Of a stretch of 64,000 nucleotides of DNA, positions 8,947 through 17,313 are shown piece by piece. Position numbers and translations under genes: made by a program. Within the stretch, counting starts at the first letter, position 1, and each line of letters begins with the position of its first letter. Below the pieces are notes generated by a model. That model saw only the letters and a program-made list of their open reading frames with translations, was not told where the DNA came from and ran no database searches. The stretch comes from Hyphomicrobiales bacterium (GTDB lineage Bacteria; Pseudomonadota; Alphaproteobacteria; Rhizobiales; Rhizobiaceae), in the NCBI GenBank assembly GCA_900471605.1, contig UCEY01000035.1:41271-105270 (forward strand), in the 5' to 3' direction.

Positions 8947-9588
8947 TTAAACCGAGCGTAACGCCTGCGTGAGGTCGCCATATCCGGTGAAGCGATATTC
9001 GTATTCCAGGCCGAGATAGCCGGCCGCCGCGCGCGCCTTGTCCTGAAGCGCCTCGTCCTCCTCCTGGCTGAGATAGACGAGCTTTCGATAATTGCCGAAA
9101 TACATGTCCTTCAGCTGCGGATGGCGGTCGAGGCCGAGCGGTTCGATAACGAAGGCCTCGAACTGGCGGGCGAGGAAGTCGGTCAGGAAAAAGGAGAACA
9201 GGTCTTCGTCCGCTTTTGCTGCAAACGCATCATTGCCGGCGAAGAAGGAATAACAGTGCGGGCCTTCGATGCGGGCGATGCCCTCGCGTGCGCAGAGCCG
9301 GTCGATCTCGCCGCCGGTTCCGCAATCGGCATAGGCGAAAAAGATCTTTTCGAAGCCGGCTTTCCGCGCCTCGGCGACGGCCTTTTCAAGCCCCGGGACG
9401 ATCTTCTGCGGATAGGCGTGCCAGATCGCCGGCAGGCAGTTGAGGTCGATATGGCCGAGGCCCTGCTGCCCGGAAACGGCGAGAATTTCGCGCGCGATCG
9501 CTCCGCACGCGATCACGTGAACTTTTTCGCGAGTTGAACGTTCCTTTGCCGGAAATTCCATTTCCGCCACGATCTCATCTCTTCTCAT
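8947..9588 (-). CDS. DUF1638 protein
   Basis: This 213-residue protein matches the DUF1638 family as I recall it: VHVIACGAIAREIL near the N-terminus, then FAYADCGTGGEIDRLC and GPHCYSFFAG. These conserved Cys residues (CGA, DCGTGG, LC, HCY) could bind a metal or thiol, which would fit a corrinoid or methyl-transfer role, but no function is established. The first 20 residues are poorly family-like, so a start at Met10 (MEFPAKER) is possible. It is the most upstream reverse gene of the group before the entericidin gene, which points the other way. Confidence 0.75.
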   Translation of the reverse strand: MRRDEIVAEMEFPAKERSTREKVHVIACGAIAREILAVSGQQGLGHIDLNCLPAIWHAYPQKIVPGLEKAVAEARKAGFEKIFFAYADCGTGGEIDRLCAREGIARIEGPHCYSFFAGNDAFAAKADEDLFSFFLTDFLARQFEAFVIEPLGLDRHPQLKDMYFGNYRKLVYLSQEEDEALQDKARAAAGYLGLEYEYRFTGYGDLTQALRSV

Positions 9589-9602
9589 CGGAGTATTCTA
9601 TC

Positions 9603-9761
9603 ATGACGGCCAAGACAGTCACGGTGATCGCAGCACTTCTCGCGACGATGGTTTCACTCGCCTCCTGCGGCAATACCATCCGCGGCATGGGCAAGGATGC
9701 GGCCAACACCGTCAACGCCACGCAGGATGCTGGCCGCCGGGTCGATCGCGCCGCGCGCTAA
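9603..9761 (+). CDS. Entericidin A/B-family lipoprotein
   Basis: This 52-residue protein has a basic N-terminus, a hydrophobic stretch and a lipobox (LASC) about 22 residues in, followed by the short entericidin body (GNTIRGMGKDAANTVNATQDAG). It would be a small outer-membrane lipoprotein. Entericidins were described as a toxin/antidote lipoprotein pair in enterobacteria, but single copies are common in rhizobia with no known toxicity. GGAGT lies 7-8 bases upstream of the ATG. It is divergent from the DUF1638 gene and convergent with the corrinoid protein gene, so it interrupts the methyltransferase operon. Confidence 0.85.
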   Translation: MTAKTVTVIAALLATMVSLASCGNTIRGMGKDAANTVNATQDAGRRVDRAAR

Positions 9762-9791
9762 GAGGTCGCCGTCAGCAAGCCGTCCGGTGCC

Positions 9792-10493
<702 letters not shown>

Positions 10494-10757
10494 GCAATGC
10501 TTCCCTTCGTTCGAGGGGCCGGCTGTTCGAGCCGGCAAATCAGACGCTGACCGTCTTGACTATCTGTACCTTTATTTCGCTTGGCAATTTCTTTCGTATG
10601 CGACAGCGGCGCGTCGGAAAAACGACGCAGGTTCGCGGCGAGAATGTCTGTCCTGTACAAACCCGTGACGCAGAAAGGCGGGGCTCGGCTTGCGCTTGGG
10701 CCTAGCATGGCTCATCAAAAGCTTGAGGCGCTTGTCAAAGCGGAGGCGAGGAAGCAC
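10494..10757. promoter_or_regulatory. Divergent control region between the corrinoid protein and mttB
   Basis: This 264-base stretch separates the two starts. It contains a perfect 6-bp inverted repeat GCCGGC/GCCGGC with a 7-base spacer (10518-10536) near the corrinoid gene, and a GTCG-N6-CGAC palindrome around 10614-10627 beside GCGACA. GCGACAT also occurs twice upstream of the GbdR-like regulator gene. These are candidate operators only; I see no recognisable cobalamin riboswitch. Confidence 0.4.
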
Positions 10758-12332
10758 ATGGACGATTTGACCCCAGAGACGGAACCGGCAGGCGGTGGCG
10801 CGAGACGCGGTCGCGGCGAGCGGGGAGCGGCAGGCCGCCGTGCGGCGCGGGCCGGCAGCGGCCCCGGCCCGTCCCTGCCTTACATCATCCGTAAAATCGG
10901 GGTTTACGAAGTGCTGGACGAAGAGGGGCTGGCTCTCATCGAACGCAACGCCGATCTTATCCTGGAAGAGATCGGCATCGAATTCCGCGACGACGACGAA
11001 GCGCTCGATCTCTGGGCCAAGGCCGGCGCGGATGTCCAGGGCCACCGGGTGCATTTCCCGAAGGGCCTCTGCCGCGAACTTCTCAAGACCGCGCCGAGCG
11101 AATTCACCTGGCATGCGCGCAATCCGGAACGCAACGTCCAGATCGGCGGCAAGGCGACGGTGTTTGCGCCGGTCTACGGCCCTCCCTTCGTGCGCGATCT
11201 CGACGGCAAGCGCCGTTATGCGACGATCGAGGATTTCCGCAATTTCGTGAAGCTCGCCTATATGGCGCCGTCGATGCATTCGTCGGGCGGCACGGTCTGC
11301 GAACCGGTAGACGTGCCGGTCAACAAGCGGCATCTCGACATGGTCTACAGCCATATCAAATATTCCGACAAGCCGTTCATGGGTTCGGTCACGGCGCCGG
11401 AGCGCGCCGAGGACACGATCGCGATGGCGAAACTGGTGTTCGGCGACGAGTTCGTCGAGAACAATTGCGTCACGCTGAACCTCATCAACGCCAATTCGCC
11501 GATGGTGTTCGACGGAACCATGCTGGGCGCGCTGAAAGTCTATGCGCGGCATAATCAGGCTTCCGTCGTTTCACCCTTCATCCTGTCCGGCGCCATGAGC
11601 CCGGTGACGGTGACGGGCACGCTGACGCAGATCCTGGCCGAAGTGCTGGCCGGCGCGGCGCTGACCCAGCTGATCCGCAAGGGTTCGCCGGTCCTGTTCG
11701 GCACGTTCGCGGCATCGATCTCGATGCAGTCGGGCGCGCCCACTTTCGGCACGCCGGAACCGTCACTGGTCTCTTACGGCGCAGCCCAGCTCGCCCGGCG
11801 TCTCGGCCTGCCGTTCCGCACCGGCGGTTCGCTTTGCGGCTCGAAAGTGCCGGATGCGCAGGCGGCGCACGAATCGGCCAACACGCTGAACACGACATTG
11901 CTCGCCGGCACCAATTTCGTGCTGCATGCGGCGGGCTGGCTGGAAGGCGGCCTGGTGTCGTCCTATGAGAAATTCATGATCGACCAGGACCAACTCGGCA
12001 TGATGCAGAAGATGGCGCAGGGCGTCGATCTTTCCGAAGAAGGCCAGGCGCTTGACGCCATCCGCGAGGTCGGCCCGGGCAGCCACTATCTCGGCTGCGC
12101 GCACACCCAGGCGCATTTCCAGACGGCGTTCTATCGTTCGGCGCTGATGGACAACAACTCGTTCGAGCAGTGGGAGATCGAGGGCGAGAAGCGGATCGAG
12201 CAGCGCGCCAATGCGCTCTGCCGCTCCTGGCTCGACAGTTACGAAGCGCCGCCGCTCGACCCGGCGATCGACGAGGCGCTGCTCGCCTTCATCAAGGACC
12301 GCAAGGATTCGATGCCCGACGCCTTCACCTGA
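10758..12332 (+). CDS. MttB-family quaternary amine:corrinoid methyltransferase (non-pyrrolysine)
   Basis: The 524-residue protein covers the whole MttB fold (for example TVCEPVDVPVNKRHLDMVY, AASISMQSGAPTFGTPEP, TGGSLCGSKVPDAQAAHES, GPGSHYLGCAHTQAHF). There is no in-frame UAG, so it belongs to the non-pyrrolysine branch, whose studied members demethylate glycine betaine, proline betaine or carnitine. Context (GbdR-like regulator, dehydrogenase end, Bmt) makes glycine betaine to dimethylglycine most likely. The ATG at 10758 has GGAGGCGAGG upstream; earlier in-frame starts exist but add unconserved sequence. Residues 12-35 form a Gly/Arg-rich disordered segment (GGGARRGRGERGAAGRRAAR). It is divergent from the corrinoid protein it should methylate. 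Confidence 0.9.
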   Translation: MDDLTPETEPAGGGARRGRGERGAAGRRAARAGSGPGPSLPYIIRKIGVYEVLDEEGLALIERNADLILEEIGIEFRDDDEALDLWAKAGADVQGHRVHFPKGLCRELLKTAPSEFTWHARNPERNVQIGGKATVFAPVYGPPFVRDLDGKRRYATIEDFRNFVKLAYMAPSMHSSGGTVCEPVDVPVNKRHLDMVYSHIKYSDKPFMGSVTAPERAEDTIAMAKLVFGDEFVENNCVTLNLINANSPMVFDGTMLGALKVYARHNQASVVSPFILSGAMSPVTVTGTLTQILAEVLAGAALTQLIRKGSPVLFGTFAASISMQSGAPTFGTPEPSLVSYGAAQLARRLGLPFRTGGSLCGSKVPDAQAAHESANTLNTTLLAGTNFVLHAAGWLEGGLVSSYEKFMIDQDQLGMMQKMAQGVDLSEEGQALDAIREVGPGSHYLGCAHTQAHFQTAFYRSALMDNNSFEQWEIEGEKRIEQRANALCRSWLDSYEAPPLDPAIDEALLAFIKDRKDSMPDAFT

Positions 12333-12433
12333 AGAGAGCCCGATGCCGCCAGGGAGCAAGGCGGCGCCAGGCTGGTCGCCGATTTCATCCAGGAAGGGGT
12401 CTGGCGGCCGCACTACCGATACCAGGGGCCACG

Positions 12434-13111
12434 GTGAAGGGCGCATCAGCCGTTCTGGCAGAGATTGCCGCAGCGCTCGAACCACAGGGTATCCTGATCC
12501 GCGGCGTGGTGAATTTCGGAGCGGGCGAGGGGCCGTTGCTGGGCGACGGCTCCGCTGCCAAATCCGTCGTGCTGCTCGGCAATGCCGGCGGCTCGATCTG
12601 GCCGGCTTTCACGCAATGGCGGAAAGATCATGACGGCCCCGATCCCCTCGATACATGGTCGAAGGCCTTTGTCGGGCCGCTCGCCGAGCGTCTCGCTGCG
12701 ACGGCCTATTTCCCCTCCGATCCTCCCTGGCAGCCGTTCCAGCAATGGGCGATGAGGGCCGAAGGCCTGAAGCCCTCGCCGCTCGGCATCCTCATCCATC
12801 CGCAATTCGGGCTCTGGCACGGGTATCGCGGCGCTCTCGGTTTTCCGTTTGCAATCGAAGCCGCGTCTAGAAAAGCCGAGCATCCTTGCGACAGCTGCGT
12901 CGGGAAACCTTGCCTGTCGGCCTGTCCCGTCGATGCGGTCGGCCTGTCGGGTTTCGATATTCCCCGATGTCGCACCTATCTTGCGAGCGATGCGGGCATG
13001 GCGACATGCATGGTTTCGGGCTGTACGGCCCGAAATGCCTGTCCGGTCGGCGCGCGATATCGCTACCCGGCGGAGCAGCTACGGTTTCACATGGAAGCGC
13101 TGATGCGGTGA
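12434..13111 (+). CDS. CblC/QueG-like corrinoid-binding protein with C-terminal two-cluster ferredoxin domain
   Basis: This protein of 225 residues has two parts. Residues 40-140 run parallel to the B12 chaperone CblC (MMACHC): a VVLLGN strand, DPLDTW, and IHPQFGLWHGYRG, which matches the CblC motif IHPRFGGWFAIRG as I remember it. Residues 148-212 carry eight Cys in two clusters (C152, C155, C160, C164; C179, C192, C197, C203), and FDIPRCRTYL resembles the ferredoxin half of epoxyqueuosine reductase QueG. A role in corrinoid reduction or delivery to the MttB/corrinoid pair is inferred, not shown. It lacks most QueG catalytic sequence. The GTG start overlaps a TGA of the preceding frame (GTGA), with AGGGG 6 bases upstream. 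Confidence 0.7.
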   Translation: MKGASAVLAEIAAALEPQGILIRGVVNFGAGEGPLLGDGSAAKSVVLLGNAGGSIWPAFTQWRKDHDGPDPLDTWSKAFVGPLAERLAATAYFPSDPPWQPFQQWAMRAEGLKPSPLGILIHPQFGLWHGYRGALGFPFAIEAASRKAEHPCDSCVGKPCLSACPVDAVGLSGFDIPRCRTYLASDAGMATCMVSGCTARNACPVGARYRYPAEQLRFHMEALMR

Positions 13112-13194
13112 GCTCAAAATTTTTTTCCGGGATACCCCAAGGAATTTCCGCGCGAAACGTCTAAGCTCTGAACGGCGGAAAAGCGGGCGATCAA

Positions 13195-13722
13195 GTGAGC
13201 GCGGAAATCCTCGATAAGGCATGCCAGGGCGATCGGAACGCGTTCTCAGCGCTCGTCGAGATGCATTACGATTTCATCCATGCGGTCGCCTGGCGCTGGT
13301 GCGGCACGCAGAGCGATGCGGAAGACATCGCCCAGGAGGTCTGCATTCGCCTCGCCAAGGCGATCCGCAGCTTCAAGGGGCAGTCGGCATTCCGCACCTG
13401 GCTTTATACGATGACGCTGAATGCGGTGCGCGACCATCAGCGCCAATCCTCGCGACGGCGGCGCGATCAGGACCGGATCGCCAACGATCCGATCTTTTTC
13501 GCCCATGTTTCGCCGGAGGAAGACGAGCGCGGCGACTGGCTGTGGGCGGCGGTGCGACGTCTGCCGGAAAAACAGCGTGATGCGGTTCTGCTGGTTCACA
13601 GCGAGGGCCTGTCCCATGCGGCTGCAGCGGGAATTCTCGACTGCAGTGAAAACACGGTCTCCTGGCATCTGCACGAGGCGCGCAAACGATTGAAGGACCT
13701 TCTGAAGAAGGAGGCGGTCTGA
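13195..13722 (+). CDS. ECF RNA polymerase sigma factor
   Basis: The 175-residue protein has sigma region 2 (about residues 15-80; ALVEMHYDFIHAVAWRW, then DAEDIAQEVCIRLAKAI) and region 4 (about 115-170; LPEKQRDAVLLVHSEGLSHA, then CSENTVSWHLHEARKRL). The start is GTG at 13195. Two bases separate its stop from the next start, so it is coupled to the VWA gene. A GGAATTT at 13141 and CGTCTAA at 13158 resemble ECF promoter elements, but the spacing is shorter than usual, so autoregulation is only a suggestion. Confidence 0.9.
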   Translation: MSAEILDKACQGDRNAFSALVEMHYDFIHAVAWRWCGTQSDAEDIAQEVCIRLAKAIRSFKGQSAFRTWLYTMTLNAVRDHQRQSSRRRRDQDRIANDPIFFAHVSPEEDERGDWLWAAVRRLPEKQRDAVLLVHSEGLSHAAAAGILDCSENTVSWHLHEARKRLKDLLKKEAV

Positions 13723-13724
13723 CC

Positions 13725-15809
13725 ATGACGGACGAATTCGACCAACTCGGCAACTTGGCCCCGGCGCCCCGCGCTTCCAGTACGGCGCGCGCCCGTGCGC
13801 TTGCCGCCGCCATGCAGGCCTTCGACGAAACGGAAAAAAATGCGGCGCGCAGCAAAGGAAATTCCTGGCGGCCGCGTCAAAGCTCTGTTCTCAACCGGAT
13901 CTGGAGCACCCGCATGGTCACCCAACACCGCTATCTCGCCGGCTCGGCGCTCGCCACTCTTCTGATCATCCCGACGGCTGCCCTGCTCACATTCGAAATC
14001 ACCCGCGGCAGCCTGCCGAGTTCGGGGCAGGTCGCCCTGCCGCAAGTCATCGACGCGCCGAAACCCGGAACGGAAAAGGTGCAAATGCCGCCGGTCGCCC
14101 GGCCGGCCGAACCGCGCCAGCAGGACGCGGATCGAAAGAGCGATGCCGCCGCGCAGCCGGCTCCATCCTTGAAGCAAGGCGATTTCAGCGAGGTGGATAT
14201 CGCCCGTGTGCTGAAGAAGCAGGAGGCCAGCGGCGCAGCCCAGCGGAGCACGGGGCCTGCTTCGTTGAGAGCCACGGCGCCGATGCCTGCACCGGCACCG
14301 CCGGCCATGGCCGAACGCGCCATGCCATTGGCCGCAGCCCCGCGTTACGCGCCCGCCGAGCGCGAAATCCTGCCGCCGGTCGAAGAAAGCCGCGACCGTT
14401 TCGCCAATGCGGACACCAATCCGGTCAAAAGCGTTGCTGCCGATCCGGTCTCGACCTTCTCCGTCGATGTCGACACGGCATCCTATGCCATCGTCCGCCG
14501 TTCGCTGATGGAAGGGCGGCTGCCCGATCCCGGCAGCGTGCGCGTCGAGGAGATGATCAACTATTTCCCCTACGACTGGCCGCGGCCGCAGACGGCCGCC
14601 GAACCGTTCCGCACCACAGTCACCGTCACGCCGACACCGTGGAATACCGGCACGCGGCTGATGCATGTGGCGATCAAGGGTTTCGAGACCGCGCCGGCAG
14701 CGCAACCGGCCGCCAATCTCGTCTTCCTGATCGACGTCTCGGGCTCGATGAACGCACCGGACAAGCTGCCGCTCCTGAAAAGCGCCTTCCGCCTGCTGGT
14801 CGGCAAGCTGAAGCCGGAGGACAAGGTTTCGATCGTCACCTATGCCGGCAATGCCGGGACGGTGCTGGAGCCGACGTCTGCCCGCGAACGCGACAAGATC
14901 CTCGCGGCGATCGACAATCTGAGGCCGGGCGGTTCGACAGCCGGCGCCGCAGGCATCGATGCGGCCTATCGGCTGGCCCGCCAGGCCTTCATCCAGGGCG
15001 GCGTCAACCGGGTGATGCTGGCGACCGACGGCGACTTCAACGTCGGCGCGTCCAGCGACGAGGAGTTGAAGCGCATCATCGAGCAGCGACGCAAGGACGG
15101 CATCTTCCTGTCGGTGCTGGGCTTCGGCGAGGGCAATCTCAACGACGGCTTGATGCAGACGCTGGCCCAGAACGGCAATGGCACCGCCGCCTATATCGAC
15201 ACGCTTGCCGAGGCGCAGAAGGCGCTGGTCGAGGAGGCCGGTTCGACGCTCTTCCCGATCGCCAAGGACGTCAAGATACAGGTCGAGTTCAATCCGCAGC
15301 AGATCTCCGAATACCGCCTCGTCGGCTACGAGACCCGGGCGTTGAAACGCGAGGATTTCAACAATGACAAGGTGGATGCGGGCGATATCGGCTCCGGCCA
15401 TGCGGTGACGGCAATCTACGAGGTGACGCCGAAGGGCAGCCCATCGGCGCTCAACGACCCGCTGCGTTACGGCCCGGCAGCGCCTGCCGCGCCGGTTGCG
15501 GTCTCCGATGAAATGGCCTTCGTCAAAATCCGCTACAAGCAGCCGGATGGCGATGCCAGCAAGCTGATCACCACGCCGGTCACCGAGATGAATGCGGTGC
15601 GGGATTTTTCCTCGGCCCCCCAGGATGTCCGCTTCGCCACGGCTGTGGCCGCCTTCGGGCAGAAGCTGCGCGGCACCGATGCGCTCGACGCCTATCCCTA
15701 CCGCCTGATCCTCGACATGGCGCGCAATGCCCGCGGCGAGGACGCATTCGGATATCGCGGCGGGTTCCTCGATCTGGTGCGGCTCGCCGAAACGCTCGAC
15801 CGCCGGTAA
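13725..15809 (+). CDS. Membrane-anchored VWA-domain protein (YfbK type), possible anti-sigma
   Basis: The 694-residue protein has about 65 cytoplasmic residues, one membrane segment (around YLAGSALATLLIIPTAALL, residues 67-86), a Pro/Ala-rich linker, then a YfbK-type region with a von Willebrand A domain whose metal site reads FLIDVSGSMN (about residue 337), and a C-terminal DUF3520-like part. The body is predicted periplasmic. Because it directly follows an ECF sigma gene and no separate anti-sigma gene is present, the short cytoplasmic N-terminus may hold the sigma factor. That is inference. The substrate or partner of the VWA domain is unknown. Confidence 0.85.
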   Translation: MTDEFDQLGNLAPAPRASSTARARALAAAMQAFDETEKNAARSKGNSWRPRQSSVLNRIWSTRMVTQHRYLAGSALATLLIIPTAALLTFEITRGSLPSSGQVALPQVIDAPKPGTEKVQMPPVARPAEPRQQDADRKSDAAAQPAPSLKQGDFSEVDIARVLKKQEASGAAQRSTGPASLRATAPMPAPAPPAMAERAMPLAAAPRYAPAEREILPPVEESRDRFANADTNPVKSVAADPVSTFSVDVDTASYAIVRRSLMEGRLPDPGSVRVEEMINYFPYDWPRPQTAAEPFRTTVTVTPTPWNTGTRLMHVAIKGFETAPAAQPAANLVFLIDVSGSMNAPDKLPLLKSAFRLLVGKLKPEDKVSIVTYAGNAGTVLEPTSARERDKILAAIDNLRPGGSTAGAAGIDAAYRLARQAFIQGGVNRVMLATDGDFNVGASSDEELKRIIEQRRKDGIFLSVLGFGEGNLNDGLMQTLAQNGNGTAAYIDTLAEAQKALVEEAGSTLFPIAKDVKIQVEFNPQQISEYRLVGYETRALKREDFNNDKVDAGDIGSGHAVTAIYEVTPKGSPSALNDPLRYGPAAPAAPVAVSDEMAFVKIRYKQPDGDASKLITTPVTEMNAVRDFSSAPQDVRFATAVAAFGQKLRGTDALDAYPYRLILDMARNARGEDAFGYRGGFLDLVRLAETLDRR

Positions 15810-15810
15810 A

Positions 15811-16155
15811 TCAGGCCTTCGGGTAGGCCCGCTCCAGTCCGCCGGAGCGGGTCAATCCGTTGCGGAAGGCGGCGTAGGCCGGATGCTGGCTCGATTTCGC
15901 CGCTTCCATCAGCCGGATCTGCAGGCGGGCAGGGGCCGTATTGCCGATCCATTCGCCGCATTTCTGCAGTTTCAGCGAATTGAGGAATTTCGCCTCGGAG
16001 GCCTGGTCGAGATAAAGGTGCAGACCGTCGAGCAGCAGATCGTCGGAGGTCGGATTTTCCATCAGCAGCGTCAGCCAGGACTGGTTCTCGGCCGAAAAAC
16101 TCGAAAGACTTTCAGCCACCGTTTCCCGGCTGCCGATCGGGGATATGTTTGCCAT
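15811..16155 (-). CDS. Uncharacterised 114-residue protein downstream of bmt
   Basis: I do not recognise this protein. It is mainly helical and acidic in its first half (SLSSFSAENQSWLTLLMENP, then DLLLDGLHLYLDQASEAKFL), with a single Cys in LQKCGEW, and ends in a basic stretch. There is no signal peptide or membrane segment. Codon use matches the neighbours. It begins 24 bases after the bmt stop on the same strand, so it is probably the second gene of a bmt operon. Its stop is 1 base from the stop of the VWA gene on the other strand. Confidence 0.7.
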   Translation of the reverse strand: MANISPIGSRETVAESLSSFSAENQSWLTLLMENPTSDDLLLDGLHLYLDQASEAKFLNSLKLQKCGEWIGNTAPARLQIRLMEAAKSSQHPAYAAFRNGLTRSGGLERAYPKA

Positions 16156-16179
16156 GTCTTTGTCCTTCAGCCTCGTGCG

Positions 16180-17193
16180 TCAGCCGCGGCGGCGACGTCT
16201 TTCCCGGCCGGAATCTCCGCCCGATTCGCTGGCGGTCTTATTGCGCAGCGGGCCGATCTTGTCGACGATTTCCTCGATCGTCGGTCTCGGACGAGGTGTA
16301 TAACCGTCGAGCGCGGCGCGCATGGCGGCCAGGTGCTCGCAGGAGGTGCCGCAGCATCCGCCGATGATTCTCGCTCCGGCGTCGCGGGCAAGCCTCGCAT
16401 ATTCGGCCATCAGCGGCGGCGTACCGGAATAGAAGATCTCTGAGCCGCGAAATTCGGGAATGCCGCAATTGCCCTTGACGATGGTGACAGCATCGGGATC
16501 GGCCGCCGTCATGTCGAGCAAGCTGGAGAGGATATCGGATGCGCCGACGCCGCAATTGGCGCCGACCGCGACCGGACCTTCGCCGACATCGCTCGCGACG
16601 CCGTGAATCTGTTTGGGATCGAGGCCCATCATCGTCCTGCCGGCGGTGTCGAAGGAACCCGTGTAAGTGTAGGGCAAGCCGACCCTGACGGCGGCTTCGG
16701 CCGCTGCGCGGATTTCCTCTGGCGCGGACATGGTCTCGATCCAGGCGACGTCGGCGCCGCCGGCTTTCAGGCCCTCGATCTGTTCCGCGAAGGCCGCGAC
16801 CGCGTCCTCGTAGGTCATGGCGCCGAGCGGCACCAGCAGTTCGCCGGTCGGGCCGACAGAGCCCGCGACGATGACCTTCCTGCCAGCCCGATCGGCAACC
16901 TTGCGGGCGATTGCCGCGGCAAGCCTGTTGAGCTCGTGCACCCGGCCTTCCGCCTTGTGCAGCTTCAGCCGCTGGCGCGTGCCGCCGAAGGAATTGGTGA
17001 GAATGATGTCGGCGCCCGCATCGACGAAATCCTGATGCAGCTTCTCGATCTTCTCAGGTGCTGCCTCGTTCCACAATTCCGGCGCTTCGCCGGCTTCCAG
17101 ACCCATGGCGAAAAGATTGGTGCCGGTGGCGCCGTCGGCCAGAAGCACGCCTCTTTCGGCCAGAAGTTCGGTCAGTGCGTTGGCGGTCGGCAT
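16180..17193 (-). CDS. bmt: Betaine-homocysteine S-methyltransferase
   Basis: The 337-residue protein is a homocysteine methyltransferase barrel with the zinc ligands in GANCGVG and GGCCGT, and the start motif GVLLADGATGTNLF. Such enzymes move one methyl group from glycine betaine to homocysteine, giving dimethylglycine and methionine. It would compete with the MttB route for the same substrate. The assignment to betaine rather than S-methylmethionine rests on the locus. The last residues are an Arg-rich tail (GGDSGRERRRRRG). A strong inverted repeat resembling a SahR operator lies 27 bases before the start. Confidence 0.85.
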   Translation of the reverse strand: MPTANALTELLAERGVLLADGATGTNLFAMGLEAGEAPELWNEAAPEKIEKLHQDFVDAGADIILTNSFGGTRQRLKLHKAEGRVHELNRLAAAIARKVADRAGRKVIVAGSVGPTGELLVPLGAMTYEDAVAAFAEQIEGLKAGGADVAWIETMSAPEEIRAAAEAAVRVGLPYTYTGSFDTAGRTMMGLDPKQIHGVASDVGEGPVAVGANCGVGASDILSSLLDMTAADPDAVTIVKGNCGIPEFRGSEIFYSGTPPLMAEYARLARDAGARIIGGCCGTSCEHLAAMRAALDGYTPRPRPTIEEIVDKIGPLRNKTASESGGDSGRERRRRRG

Positions 17194-17219
17194 GTCGGCG
17201 CTCCCTGCAATTGAGAAAG

Positions 17220-17245
17220 ATCATATAAAGAAGTCTTTATATGAT
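17220..17245. promoter_or_regulatory. SahR-like operator upstream of bmt
   Basis: This is a perfect 11-bp inverted repeat, ATCATATAAAG and CTTTATATGAT, with a 4-base spacer AAGT. Its AT-rich composition stands out from the surroundings. It closely matches what I recall of the SahR motif (ATAAAG-N-CTTTAT core) found before methionine-cycle genes in Rhizobiales. SahR is an ArsR-family repressor released by S-adenosylhomocysteine. This would tie Bmt expression to the need to recycle homocysteine. Confidence 0.75.
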
Positions 17246-17313
17246 TTCAACTTGCGGCCGCGCGCCTTTTCGCGACGCCGGCGGCTCCAGCAACGCCGGT
17301 CCGGACGGCTCGC

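Noticed and set aside
10758..12332. Pyrrolysine-type MttB
   Set aside because: No in-frame UAG occurs, so the gene is read without recoding, as in the non-pyrrolysine branch.
13141..13164. ECF-type promoter GGAATTT / CGTCTAA before the sigma gene
   Set aside because: The spacing between the elements is about 10-12 bases, shorter than the usual 15-17, so I mention it only as a weak possibility in the gene entry.
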